Origin: an unicellular cyanobacterium SU2
GTDB lineage: Bacteria; Cyanobacteriota; Cyanobacteriia; Cyanobacteriales; Microcystaceae
Direction of reading: 5' to 3'
Assembly: GCA_002110465.1 (NCBI GenBank)
Contig: NEED01000023.1
Location: 557,287-621,286, forward strand
DNA: 64,000 bases
The number at the start of each line of letters is the position of its first letter. The stretch's first letter is position 1. Positions 1-8,672 of this stretch are shown here, piece by piece. The notes beneath the pieces were generated by a model. It saw only the letters and a program-made list of their open reading frames with translations. It was not told the origin of the DNA and did no database searches. The translations under genes and the position numbers were made by a program.

Positions 1-1310
1 GATTCGTATTGCAAAACTAATAAAGCATTCCACCCCATTAAAAATAGAGTAACACCTATCCCAATGAGTTGCGATCGCTTCCAGGGCAAATTATCCCAAA
101 AAGCGGCTAATCCCCAGACAAAAATCAAACTACAATTAGCAAACATTCTTCCCCCAAAACTTGATCCTTGCCACCAACACCACCAAGAAGCAACTAAATA
201 AACTTGTAGGGCAAAAGCCAGGAAAAAACTCGTTACTAAAATGGGTGATTTTTGATAAACTAATATCAGGCCAATGATGGCTAAAAATAAGACAGGATGC
301 CAAAAAAATAGTCCCCGATGTCCCGAAAAGAGAACATTAATAATTTGGGGTTCAAACCAGTTAAAACTTCCTCCATAACCTCCTGCTGCCCCTTCTTCTA
401 GATAAGGAATATTAAAAAAACTGCCATACTGCCATTGATATATTAAAACTTGGGGAAGCTGCATTAAACAAGCCACTAATCCGATCACAATTAATGAAGT
501 AATATCAGGTAACGTAATTGCCTCTTTCCAAGGAGTCTTTTCACCTATTTTTTTAGCCTTAATAAGCCGACTACTTATCCCCCAGACAATCATGGTAACA
601 GGAACAATAGCAAACAAAATATTTTGAGGACGAACAAATGCCCCCAAACCCAAAACTAATCCTAATAAAATTTGTTGACGGCGTTGTTTTACCCAAACCG
701 TAGCAATACAGATATAGAGAAAAATAGAAATTAAAAATTGAGAAACAGCATGAGACATAGACGCTTCTAGGGTGAGATAAAAACTCAAAGGTGAAGCAAA
801 CCAAATTCCTGCTACAGCTAAGATAGAAGCTGTTTGACTAAAAAATAATCGAGCAGCTTTATAACAAATAACTAACCCAGAAATCCCTAATATAATACTT
901 CCTAAACAGTAGAATAATTCATAACTCCAAGTGAGTCCATTGGCCTCAATTTCCATCCCTAAAGCATTTAAAATTAAGGTAGCAAAATGTCCGAGGGCAA
1001 AAAAGGGAGATAGCACCAATCCTAACCCCAAGGTATATTTACTGTATTCGGGTATAGCCTTGTCTACGCGAACGCCACCCCCAAAATTAGAAGCAGAATG
1101 GGACAAATATTCATATTCGTTATAAATTCGGAGATCACCATCAAAAATTAAAGAACGCAGGGGGGTATAATAACCGATACCATCTCCATACACCCCAAAC
1201 CCTACTAACGCAAAATTTAGCAGAAAAATTCCTAGGGTCATAGCAAAACCGACCCAAAACAATTTTGTGACCCAACCTATTCCTAGATTTTGATCCGTTC
1301 CCTTAATCAT
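1..1310 (-). CDS. Polytopic membrane protein, GT39/mannosyltransferase-like (3' end outside window)
   Basis: An uninterrupted frame runs from an ATG at 1310 off the left edge of the window, giving at least 436 codons. The protein is strongly hydrophobic, with about ten predicted membrane segments. An N-terminal GVYGDGIGYY segment follows the first helix, and a late WWCWWQGSSFGGRMF segment resembles the W-rich S-F-G-R loop of uncharacterised bacterial GT39/PMT-like integral membrane glycosyltransferases. That suggests lipid-linked sugar transfer at the cell envelope, but no catalytic residue can be assigned safely. A short GTTCGCGTAGAC-type motif near 1065-1085 looks like a dispersed repeat read in frame. 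MITE copy A lies directly upstream. The gene is certain; the function is only a family guess. Confidence 0.75.
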   Translation of the reverse strand, partial: MIKGTDQNLGIGWVTKLFWVGFAMTLGIFLLNFALVGFGVYGDGIGYYTPLRSLIFDGDLRIYNEYEYLSHSASNFGGGVRVDKAIPEYSKYTLGLGLVLSPFFALGHFATLILNALGMEIEANGLTWSYELFYCLGSIILGISGLVICYKAARLFFSQTASILAVAGIWFASPLSFYLTLEASMSHAVSQFLISIFLYICIATVWVKQRRQQILLGLVLGLGAFVRPQNILFAIVPVTMIVWGISSRLIKAKKIGEKTPWKEAITLPDITSLIVIGLVACLMQLPQVLIYQWQYGSFFNIPYLEEGAAGGYGGSFNWFEPQIINVLFSGHRGLFFWHPVLFLAIIGLILVYQKSPILVTSFFLAFALQVYLVASWWCWWQGSSFGGRMFANCSLIFVWGLAAFWDNLPWKRSQLIGIGVTLFLMGWNALLVLQYE

Positions 1311-1417
1311 CTCCACACCCTAGCTAAATTTCTCCGTGGTCAGTTATCAATGATAACGCTTGAGTCAGGAACACCGTTTTTGAGGGTTTAGCAATGGGAA
1401 CTCTAGGTAAGGTTACG

Positions 1418-1590
1418 ATACTCACATCTTGCACCTTCGATAAAACTAGCTAGTGAATCCGCCTATCCCCCCTCTCCCCCCTTGAGAAGCAGGGGATAGG
1501 AAAAGGGTTTATTTTGACTGTAACTGCTTGAGAATTTATTTTCTTTAGTTTCTTGTTGAGTTTTTATGTACTGGTACAAGACATCAGTAT
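1418..1590 (-). mobile_element. MITE-like interspersed repeat, copy A
   Basis: A 173 bp element between the membrane-protein gene and yqaE. Its ends form an imperfect 18 bp inverted repeat, ATACTCACATCTTGCACC against ATACTGATGTCTTGTACC (14 of 18 match by eye). It matches copy B (35460-35616) in opposite orientation: about 85 bp at one end and 38 bp at the other are nearly identical, with a variable G-rich centre. It has no coding capacity. No target duplication is obvious. Confidence 0.8.
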
Positions 1591-1610
1591 AGCAAATGAG
1601 ACATACTCTC

Positions 1611-1769
1611 TTATTTTTTCGCAATAACCCAGACAGCGTGAATAATCCCTGGAATGTATCCGAGAAGAGTTAGAAGTATATTAATCCAAAAATCAAGTCC
1701 AATCCCAACCTGAAGAAAAACCCCCAGAGGAGGGAGAATGATAGCGCAGATAATACGAACAACATCCAT
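1611..1769 (-). CDS. YqaE/Pmp3 family small membrane protein (UPF0057)
   Basis: A 52-residue hydrophobic peptide with two membrane helices. The IICAIILPPLGVFLQVG and FWINILLTLLGYIPGIIHA segments are the hallmark of the Pmp3/YqaE proteolipid family, which is induced by salt, cold and osmotic stress and affects membrane potential. A longer start at 1799 is possible, but ATG 1769 has an AGGAG ribosome-binding site about 9 bases upstream and gives the usual family length. Its downstream side faces MITE copy A, so the gene probably stands alone. Family assignment is firm; the role here is inferred. Confidence 0.9.
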   Translation of the reverse strand: MDVVRIICAIILPPLGVFLQVGIGLDFWINILLTLLGYIPGIIHAVWVIAKK

Positions 1770-1977
1770 GACGTTTACTCCTATTTGGAAAACAAACAAA
1801 CTATTATAGACAAACTTAAGTTAATTATTCAATATATTGTCAATCAATCCCCAACTATTATCAATATTAAAACTTTAATAAATTAAGCTTTAAGACAAAA
1901 CAACAGAGAGCAAGAACGGTATTCAATCCATTCCTGTTCTCTTCAAAATGTTGACAGTTTATTAGATTTATTAAATA

Positions 1978-2277
1978 CTACTTAAATTTTTTCGTCGCAC
2001 TATCAAAGGCACTGGTTAATTCATTCCAAGCTGAATCAAATCCCTGCTGAATTTCTTGCCAGGCATCTTCTCCTGCTTTTTGTAATTCCTCAAATTTTTC
2101 TTGGGCTGCATCTCTCTTTGCGTAAAGCTCTTCCATTTGACTATGATATTCAGCAGAGGTATCAGCTTTAGCTTGCTCTGCTTTTGCTTTTAACTCATCG
2201 ATTTGAGCATTAATCTTATCGAGTTGAGCTTTTACTTTCTCTTGATATTCTTGATTTTTGTTACTAACAGATGCCAT
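1978..2277 (-). CDS. Small highly charged coiled-coil protein
   Basis: 99 residues, almost entirely helical and rich in E, K, Q and A. A continuous heptad pattern over about residues 8-75 (KVKAQLDKINAQIDELKAK) is followed by an amphipathic tail with FDSAWNELTSAFDSATKKF. There is no signal peptide, membrane segment or cysteine. The composition resembles small cyanobacterial stress proteins with apolipoprotein-like or LEA-like helices, but I do not recognise a named family. A GGAG lies 11 bases before the ATG. It sits near yqaE on the same strand, about 210 bp away, which may mean shared stress regulation; this is inference. Confidence 0.75.
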   Translation of the reverse strand: MASVSNKNQEYQEKVKAQLDKINAQIDELKAKAEQAKADTSAEYHSQMEELYAKRDAAQEKFEELQKAGEDAWQEIQQGFDSAWNELTSAFDSATKKFK

Positions 2278-3006
2278 ATTGCTTATCTCCGAAAGATTAT
2301 AAATTAGTTATCTAATTTGTTTGACTACTACCTAATAGTAATATATTAATGATTAATTATTCATCTACCTAAAGTTATATCTAGAAGTCTCATAATCTCT
2401 GTCATTGGGTACATCCCAAATTTAGGATGTCAAATTTCAAAAAAAGAACAACCCATAACAGTAAATTTCAGCAATTATGTAGGAGCGTTATAGTTACTAA
2501 ATTAGTGTTGAATATCCAAAAAAACCATCAAAAGAAAGTAACCAAAAAAATAATTATTTCTTCTTCCAAAAATATCTCGCGCCTAAACGATAGCGTTTCT
2601 CGCAACGAGTGAGGCTTCGACGGTGAGCTCAGCCGAACCGCTCAGTTTCCGCTCAGCATCTCGGCAAAGCTCGATGTCCACCGAACCGCTCAACTACCGC
2701 GTCTCAGCCGAACGGTACACCTTTATTTTCTCCTGTGTTCGGGAGTTCCGATCCCCCCAACCCACCTTATTAAGGGGGGAACTAAAGGGCTGAATTTTCT
2801 ATTTCCCAACCCCCCATTTCTTTACCGTCTGATAAAAAAATCTGATACAAACGTAACTTTTTTCTAATCTTTTAATTCTCATTCCCTTAAACAGGATTTA
2901 TCCTAAAAGATATAGCCAGTTCATTGACTGTGTCCCGTCAAGGCCCCAACCCCCTAAAATTGTTATGTGAACTTGTGTTATTGTTGGTCAGTCTCTTTGC
3001 GTGGTA
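2278..3006. other. Long intergenic region with repeat cluster
   Basis: About 730 bp between a divergent pair. The left part is AT-rich and presumably holds promoters. It contains the GC-rich repeat cluster at 2580-2716 and, near 2744-2800, a C-run/G-run block (ending AAGGGGGGAACTAAAGGG) that recurs near 20530 and 32570. I see no credible gene; the 61-codon frame at 2427-2612 is lysine-rich AT sequence running into the repeats. Confidence 0.6.
2580..2716. repeat. Cluster of short CGAACCGCTCA-type repeats
   Basis: A GC-rich island in AT-rich surroundings. GCCGAACCG or ACCGAACCG followed by CTCA occurs near 2632 and 2681, and CAGCCGAACGG near 2706, interleaved with GGCTTCGACGGTGAGC and TCGGCAAAGCTCG. 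The same motif, GGCTTCGCCGTGAGC followed by TCAGCCGAACGG, is inserted in tnpB at 56139-56164. Confidence 0.65.
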
Positions 3007-3735
3007 ATGAAAGAAGTAGAACAGTATTACAAAGTGTTGGGATTAGAAATAGGCGCGTCCCTTGATGAAATCAACCAAGCTTATCGGGATTTGGCGTTTA
3101 TTTGGCATCCTGATCGCCTTCCAAAGGATAATGAACGATTACTAGCCAAAGCGGTGGCTAAACTTCAAGAACTTAATGACGCCCGCGAACAGCTTAAGTC
3201 TCGTCAACCTCGTCAATCTTCTCCTCAACCAGCACATTCTACGACTACGGCTTACCAAAGACCTCATCCCCACCCTTATAATCATTATCCTCAAGATACC
3301 TATTCTCGTAGTCACAACACTTACAGTGACCATTATTCTACCCAACCCCAATCATCTCAACGCCCCTATTATCGTGACTTAACGGGGGCGGATTTACAAG
3401 GAGCAAATTTAAAAGAAAAAGATTTGTCGGGACGAAAACTAATTCAAGCTGATTTAAGCTATGCAGATTTAAGTGATAGTTTTTTACATAAAGTTAATTT
3501 AGAAGGGGCTAATTTATTTCGGGCTAATTTATTTCGAGCCAATTTATTACAAGCTAATTTACGTCAAGCTAATTTACAACAAGTAAATTTAATTGGGGCT
3601 GATTTATCGGGGGCTGATTTATCGGGGGCTGATTTATCGGGGGCAAAAGTAGGGAAAGGAAATCGCATTATGGTAAAGTTGACGGGAGCAATTTTGCGAG
3701 GAATGATCTTACCTGATGGAACGATTCACCGTTAG
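3007..3735 (+). CDS. J-domain protein fused to pentapeptide repeats
   Basis: Residues 1-65 form a DnaJ J-domain: YYKVLGLEIGASLDEINQAYRDLA, then the HPD tripeptide that stimulates Hsp70 ATPase. A low-complexity H/S/Q/P/Y linker covers about residues 68-120. The C-terminal half is about twenty pentapeptide repeats of the A(D/N)LxxA type (GADLQGANL, LSGADLSGADLSGA), which fold as a right-handed beta-helix. It lacks the Gly/Phe, zinc and C-terminal domains of true DnaJ, so it is a class III co-chaperone whose beta-helix presumably selects a DnaK client. ATG 3007 is chosen over GTG 3001; neither has a strong ribosome-binding site. tsaC follows after 47 bp. Confidence 0.88.
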   Translation: MKEVEQYYKVLGLEIGASLDEINQAYRDLAFIWHPDRLPKDNERLLAKAVAKLQELNDAREQLKSRQPRQSSPQPAHSTTTAYQRPHPHPYNHYPQDTYSRSHNTYSDHYSTQPQSSQRPYYRDLTGADLQGANLKEKDLSGRKLIQADLSYADLSDSFLHKVNLEGANLFRANLFRANLLQANLRQANLQQVNLIGADLSGADLSGADLSGAKVGKGNRIMVKLTGAILRGMILPDGTIHR

Positions 3736-3782
3736 GCAAATGAGTCCTTACCGTTATCTGATCCTCATCTAATTAAAAAATA

Positions 3783-4376
3783 ATGCCTAAAGTTTCCCAA
3801 TCTCAATTAATTGATGCAGCAAAAACGGGCCAAGTTGTTAGTTTTCCCACAGATACCGTACCAGCGTTGGGGGTCTTACCTGAAAATGCTTCTATGATCT
3901 TCGCAATTAAACAACGTTCTGCTGACAAACCCTTAATTTTAATGGGTGCATCTCCTGAAAATTTGTGGCCATATGTGATAGGAACTCCGAAAGAATTAGA
4001 TATTTGGCGACAAATTGCCCAACGTTATTGGCCAGGACCGTTAACCTTAGTTTTACCGGCTTCTTCCTTAGTTCCAGAGACAGTAAATCCGACTGATTCA
4101 AGTACCATTGGGATTCGGATTCCTAACCATCAAACGGCTCAAGAAATTTTAGAAAAAACAGGATGTTTAGCCACAACGAGTGCTAATCTCTCCGGAAATT
4201 TACCCTTAGAAACCATGACAGCGATCGCCGATACTTTCCCTAACGTTTACACCCTAGATGATACGACTCTAGATAATAGGGAAAAATCTGGTAGTGGACT
4301 TCCCTCAACTGTGGCAAAATGGACAGAACAAGGGTGGAAAATCTTGCGCTCAGGAAGCATAATTATTGAGCCATAG
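3783..4376 (+). CDS. tsaC: Threonylcarbamoyl-AMP synthase (Sua5/YciO/YrdC family)
   Basis: 197 residues covering the complete YrdC fold. SFPTDTVPALG (20-30), KQRSADKPL (43-51), WPGPLTLV (83-90) and TTSANLSG (131-138) are the conserved nucleotide and bicarbonate/threonine-binding motifs. The enzyme makes threonylcarbamoyl-AMP from threonine, bicarbonate and ATP for the t6A37 modification of ANN-decoding tRNAs. The length fits the short TsaC type without the C-terminal Sua5 domain. It lies between the J-domain gene and a kinase-like gene on the same strand, so co-transcription is possible. Confidence 0.92.
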   Translation: MPKVSQSQLIDAAKTGQVVSFPTDTVPALGVLPENASMIFAIKQRSADKPLILMGASPENLWPYVIGTPKELDIWRQIAQRYWPGPLTLVLPASSLVPETVNPTDSSTIGIRIPNHQTAQEILEKTGCLATTSANLSGNLPLETMTAIADTFPNVYTLDDTTLDNREKSGSGLPSTVAKWTEQGWKILRSGSIIIEP

Positions 4377-4413
4377 GTTCGCCTGAAATAAACATGGGTC
4401 ACTATCGACAATT

Positions 4414-5235
4414 ATGGAAGAAATTGAAGCGTTAAGAAAAGAACTAGCAGACACCAGACTAGCGTATCAAATGGCAGTAGAACTATGTAAATTTAAAACT
4501 GGATTTTTAGGAAAAATATCTCATGAATTGAGATCTCCGTTAAGTAGTTTAATGGGATTACATCAGCTAATTTTATCAAACCTTTGTGAAAATCCGACAG
4601 AAGAACGAGAATTTATCGTCGAAGCTTATAATTCTGCCCAAAAATTGATGAGAATTCTTGACGAAATTGTGATAATTTCTAAAATTGAGTCGGGGAAAAT
4701 TTCTCTAGAATATCAGGTTCTTTGTTTGACAAAAATTTTAGACAAACTTGAGCAATCAACTCATCTTCAAGCTAAAAATAAAACATTAATTCTAAAAATA
4801 ATACCGCCATCTTCTGAGATTTATTTAATGGCTGATGAGCGACGTTTATTACAAGCAATTACTACCATAGTTGAGACAGGGATTAGTCTTTTAGATAAAG
4901 GAACAATTGAGATTTTAACTCAAGTTAACGGCTCTAATGATTTAGTTCAATTGATTATTGACATTCCTTGTTCTCTAGACTTTGGGGAACAGGAACAGCC
5001 GCTCTTAGATCTCGATCAATTAACCTTAGAATCCTGTCGATCATTGAGTCAAAATCTTGACCTATCATCGGAGCTAAAACTGCACTTTTGTCAAACCCTA
5101 TTGGAAAGTATGGGAGGACAGATAAATCTAATCAATTTCTGCCCAAAAAATCAGGCTCAAGAGATTACCCGTGTACTTGTTCTAATTCCTTTAGCATCGG
5201 CTCAAAATATTCCTCACCTAGAGACAAAGGATTAA
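4414..5235 (+). CDS. HisKA-domain sensor kinase with degenerate ATPase domain
   Basis: 273 residues. A short coiled coil leads into a HisKA dimerisation/phosphoacceptor helix with FLGKISHELRSPLSSLMG; the phospho-accepting histidine is H37. The C-terminal part has HATPase-like ends (DERRLLQAI, then LLESMGGQI near residue 225), but the N box asparagines are replaced by TIVETGISLL, and no G1 (DxGxG) or G2 box is visible. It may therefore be a phosphotransfer or scaffold protein rather than an active autokinase. No sensor domain or membrane segment is present. Its 3' end overlaps the convergent GNAT gene by 71 bp. Confidence 0.8.
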   Translation: MEEIEALRKELADTRLAYQMAVELCKFKTGFLGKISHELRSPLSSLMGLHQLILSNLCENPTEEREFIVEAYNSAQKLMRILDEIVIISKIESGKISLEYQVLCLTKILDKLEQSTHLQAKNKTLILKIIPPSSEIYLMADERRLLQAITTIVETGISLLDKGTIEILTQVNGSNDLVQLIIDIPCSLDFGEQEQPLLDLDQLTLESCRSLSQNLDLSSELKLHFCQTLLESMGGQINLINFCPKNQAQEITRVLVLIPLASAQNIPHLETKD

Positions 5236-5653
5236 TTTCATAGGTATTTTGTAAGACCATGGTAGTAGATTGATTTTCTTGAAATCCAATACGTTCGTAA
5301 AATTTTTGTTGATAGGTTGTCATGAGATAAACTCGTTCAACCCGACACATTAAAGGATGACTTAATGCCGTTTCTACTAACTTGCGTCCTAGGCCTAATC
5401 CTTGGTAATCCCGATGGACGACCACATCCCAAATAGTCCCCCGATAAATTCCATCAGATGTCCCTCGACAAAAACCAATCATTCTGGTTTTATCCCAAAG
5501 AGTAACCACAGGATTACTGTTGGCGATCGCAATTTCTAAATCTTCAAGGGATCTTTCTCTTGCCCAAAAAGCGACCTGATTAAATAAAGCTTGAAGTTGC
5601 ACAAGATCAACTTGAGTTTTGTCGATAGAAAATTTAATGTGGCGACAATCCAT
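5165..5653 (-). CDS. GNAT family N-acetyltransferase
   Basis: 162 residues with the GNAT fold. Motif A is WDVVVHRDYQGLGLGRKLVE, with the acetyl-CoA pyrophosphate loop QGLGLGR at 84-90; motif B is FYERIGFQ. It resembles the cyanobacterial acetyltransferases related to plastid ycf52, but the substrate cannot be predicted. It is transcribed towards the kinase-like gene, and the two 3' ends overlap by 71 bp, so antisense interference is possible. Confidence 0.85.
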   Translation of the reverse strand: MDCRHIKFSIDKTQVDLVQLQALFNQVAFWARERSLEDLEIAIANSNPVVTLWDKTRMIGFCRGTSDGIYRGTIWDVVVHRDYQGLGLGRKLVETALSHPLMCRVERVYLMTTYQQKFYERIGFQENQSTTMVLQNTYEINPLSLGEEYFEPMLKELEQVHG

Positions 5654-6066
5654 CTTGAATAATTCCTAACGAGTATTTAGAGATTAATTGGAAGTCAAAA
5701 GTCAGAGATTTACCTGAGAGGTACTGAAAGAGTTCCTGAGCTATATAGCAGAACGTAGAATTAAGAATGCAGAATTAAGAATGAACAACCTTATCGTGAG
5801 TGAGTTTGATGTATTTAAGTTGTCATAACTTTAATCCGTAATGCTATACAATAAATTGTAGCGAATTTAACAAAAAAATCAACTCCTTATTGTTGTCATT
5901 TCTTGACATGAGTAGTCACTAAATAAATAAACTACTTTGTGTTGAAAAGTGTGACTAAGTAACCAAAGCTTTGAGTGTTGCTTGTTCCTTTGCCTTATCT
6001 TTCACGTTAATTGTGTTTAACCACTAATTCAGTATATAAATTCTCTTTTGCTGTTTATCTTAAATT
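5654..6066. other. Intergenic region, divergent promoters, small direct repeat
   Basis: About 410 bp between the divergent GNAT and NlpC/P60 genes. A 14 bp direct repeat AGAATTAAGAATG(C/A) lies at 5757-5784, a short tandem repeat typical of cyanobacterial spacers. The rest is AT-rich and presumably holds promoters; I see no RNA gene or ORF. Confidence 0.5.
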
Positions 6067-6768
6067 ATGACTTCCCTCAACTTTCTACTTCCCTCAGTTT
6101 GCGGTGAATATTCTAATTCTATTGCTTTAGATTTATTTAATTCCTCCCAATGCCAAGAATTAGCCACTCAAGCAGTTTTAGGAAGACATTTAACCGTATT
6201 ATCAGCTACTGCCACTGAAAACGCTGTCCAGGTTCGTTTAAGGGAAGATAATTATTTAGCGTGGCTACCCCTAACGCAACTATCAGCCTTAGAACCTGCG
6301 GCTAAACCCTATCATCCTATTGCGTTTAACCGTGATGAAATTGAATCGTGTTTAGGGGAAATTATCACCTTTACTAAGACAGCAATGGAACAGCCTAATT
6401 ATTATTTATGGGGGGGAACGATTGGACCCAATTATGATTGTTCAGGGTTAATACAAAGGGCTTTTGCTGCGTCAGGAATTTGGCTACCGAGAGATTCTTA
6501 TCAACAAGAAGCCTTTACTCAAAGAATTAAAAAAGAAGACCTTTTAGCTGGTGATTTGATTTTTTTTGGGAAAGAAAAAGTTGATCATGTTGCGCTTTAT
6601 TTAGGAGATGGATATTATATTCATAGTTCAGGTAAAGAAATAGGCAGAAATGGCATTGCGATTGATATTTTTTCAGATCAAGGAGATCAAGTTAGTCGGG
6701 GATATTACAATAAGTTTTGGAGTTGTGGGCGCGTTATGGAGAGTTATTATCCTTTGTTAAAGGCTTAA
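6067..6768 (+). CDS. NlpC/P60 cell-wall endopeptidase with N-terminal SH3-like domain
   Basis: 233 residues. Residues 1-75 form a bacterial SH3-like domain, and 90-230 the NlpC/P60 (C40) cysteine peptidase. The catalytic Cys125 lies in NYDCSGLIQ, with His174 in DHVALYLGDG and His186 in YYIHSSG as the other active-site residues. The architecture and length match the structurally characterised cyanobacterial gamma-D-glutamyl-L-diamino acid endopeptidases that cut peptidoglycan stem peptides during recycling. There is no signal peptide, which favours cytosolic recycling over secretion. Convergent with the amidase gene. Confidence 0.9.
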   Translation: MTSLNFLLPSVCGEYSNSIALDLFNSSQCQELATQAVLGRHLTVLSATATENAVQVRLREDNYLAWLPLTQLSALEPAAKPYHPIAFNRDEIESCLGEIITFTKTAMEQPNYYLWGGTIGPNYDCSGLIQRAFAASGIWLPRDSYQQEAFTQRIKKEDLLAGDLIFFGKEKVDHVALYLGDGYYIHSSGKEIGRNGIAIDIFSDQGDQVSRGYYNKFWSCGRVMESYYPLLKA

Positions 6769-6788
6769 GCCTGATTCTATAAAAACAA

Positions 6789-6806
6789 AGTCCGCCTTCG
6801 CGGACT
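6789..6806. repeat. Dispersed hairpin repeat, AGTCCGC-CTTC-GCGGACT
   Basis: A perfect 7 bp stem with a CTTC loop, preceded by AAAAACA and followed by AAATTA. A near-identical copy with the same flanks lies at 20405-20422. It sits between two convergent genes and could act as a two-way terminator, but the shared flanks mark it as a dispersed repeat. Confidence 0.7.
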
Positions 6807-6842
6807 AAATTATAAGTAGACTTGTAGTAATTCCTTGTTGAA

Positions 6843-8246
6843 TTATAATTCAATCCTTTGAAATAAAAGGCGATCACTTAGTTTTTCCAACTGTGCCGCT
6901 ACCCGAATTACTGTTAATTCATCGGCAGGTTTTCCAATTAATTGAACTCCCACAGGTAAACCCTTCTCATCTTGTCCCATGGGTAAGGTAATCCCAGGTA
7001 AACCACTCGCATTAAAAGGAGGACAAGGGGCGATCCAATTAATAATATTTTCTACGGTTTCTTCAGGGGATAATTTAGCCCATTCTCCCACCTTGATTGG
7101 TTGTTGTAAATAAACTGGTAAAACCAACAAATCAAAGCGATCAAAAAAGGCAACAATTTCGCGTGAAATAATCTGCATTTGATGAACTGCCTGTAAATAG
7201 TCTCCTGTGTTTCGGGCCTGTTCTCCTAACCAACAATTAAGAGGACTTAAGACTTCTAAAGGAACCCCTGAAGCAAGGACTCCTGCTTGCCAAATTCGCT
7301 TAAAAGGGTCTGTTAATTCCTGAACATCAGGACAGCCAGGTTCCACATAATGCCCCATTTCTGCTAATAATTGAACCGTCTTGTGAACCGCTTTTTTAAT
7401 AACTTCTTCTGGTTCACCAAACGAGGCAACTTGAGTCGAAAAAGCAATTTTAAGTGGAGTAGAAGGTTGACGAGTAGCCGCCAAAAAAGAAATTGCAGGG
7501 GATGGCAACCAATAGGGATCTCCCGTCAAATAACCCGCCATCACATCTAATAACGCCGCCGCATCAGCCACCGTTCGTCCTAAAGGGCCATGGGTGGCAA
7601 TACCGCTTTGAAAGTCCCCTACAGGGGCATTAGACACCCGCCCCCTAGAAGGTTTAATCCCTACCAAGCCACAACAGGCAGCCGGAATACGAATTGATCC
7701 TCCTCCGTCTGATCCTTGGGCAATAGGACATAACCCTGCCGCTACAGCAGCGGCCGCCCCACCACTCGACCCCCCTGCCACATAATCTTGATGCCAAGGG
7801 TTGCGGGTGGGAGGAAACCCTGGGGGTTCTGTATAGGGAAATGAGCCTAATTGAGAGGTTGCCGTTTTCCCTAAGATAATAAATCCTGCTCTTTTAATTC
7901 GTGTTACCACTCCATCATCATAGTTAGGGATGTTATGTTTGAGGGCAGAAATTCCATAGCTTAAGGGCATTTCGGCAACCGCGTTAAGATCTTTAATCGC
8001 TGTAGGAACCCCAAAAAAAGGAGGAAGAGAATTAACCTCTGAAGTCTGGGCTAATTGTTCGGTTTTAGCTTTAGCATCGGCCATGGCTATCTCCCCTGCG
8101 ACAGTAAAAAAACTACCTAATTGGGGGTTATATTGTTGAATGCGATCGAGGTAAACCTGGGTTAATTCTAGGGGAGAAATTTGGCGATCGCGGATTAATT
8201 GGGCTAATTCTAAAGCAGGTGTAAAAGCTAAATCAACGGAATTCAT
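6843..8246 (-). CDS. Amidase signature family hydrolase
   Basis: 467 residues from the ATG at 8246; an upstream in-frame TTG at 8270 is less likely. It carries the full amidase signature: catalytic Lys in PTAIKDLN (K85), the cis-Ser in VAGGSSGG (about 160) and the nucleophile Ser184 in [12 protein letters not shown]. The Ser-cisSer-Lys triad hydrolyses carboxylic amides. The family includes GatA, but there is no gatB or gatC beside it and the C-terminal half differs, so a general amidase is more likely. Substrate unknown. Monocistronic. Confidence 0.88.
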   Translation of the reverse strand: MNSVDLAFTPALELAQLIRDRQISPLELTQVYLDRIQQYNPQLGSFFTVAGEIAMADAKAKTEQLAQTSEVNSLPPFFGVPTAIKDLNAVAEMPLSYGISALKHNIPNYDDGVVTRIKRAGFIILGKTATSQLGSFPYTEPPGFPPTRNPWHQDYVAGGSSGGAAAAVAAGLCPIAQGSDGGGSIRIPAACCGLVGIKPSRGRVSNAPVGDFQSGIATHGPLGRTVADAAALLDVMAGYLTGDPYWLPSPAISFLAATRQPSTPLKIAFSTQVASFGEPEEVIKKAVHKTVQLLAEMGHYVEPGCPDVQELTDPFKRIWQAGVLASGVPLEVLSPLNCWLGEQARNTGDYLQAVHQMQIISREIVAFFDRFDLLVLPVYLQQPIKVGEWAKLSPEETVENIINWIAPCPPFNASGLPGITLPMGQDEKGLPVGVQLIGKPADELTVIRVAAQLEKLSDRLLFQRIEL

Positions 8247-8672
8247 GCCATATTTACAGTTAAGGATCAATTCTTAATCCTACTGGAAATTAATCAGCTA
8301 AAGATAACTTTAATCAATTTTTTGATTACCTTGAATAACAAATCACTCTGATAGAAATTATGCCCTTAGATAGTTGGAAGACAAAGATTTTATCCTTATT
8401 TCCTGCCCCTGAAATACTCATTTTATTAATTAACGGCCAAACTCACTAAGTTTTCTGGGCAAATTTCTGCGATAATTTAAAACGGACTTGTAATATATTT
8501 TCAAGGCAAGGACACAACTGCATGGCTTGATGATGCAACTTGAGTTTTCTGTGATAGTGTCCTTAATTTGGCTCAATGTTGCTATTATATCCTTTTTAAG
8601 CAGCACAGACGAGTAACTTCTAACCCTTAACGTTAGAAGCATTGGCAAACGTAGACAAATAAACGATTGGTT
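8247..8672. other. Intergenic region upstream of petCA
   Basis: About 425 bp between the divergent amidase and petC genes. It presumably holds the petCA promoter and leader. I see no ORF with coding character; the 97-codon antisense frame overlapping petC is a shadow. No defined operator was recognised. Confidence 0.5.

Noticed and set aside
2427..2612. 61-codon plus-strand ORF
   Set aside because: Lysine- and serine-rich AT sequence running into a repeat cluster, with no ribosome-binding site.
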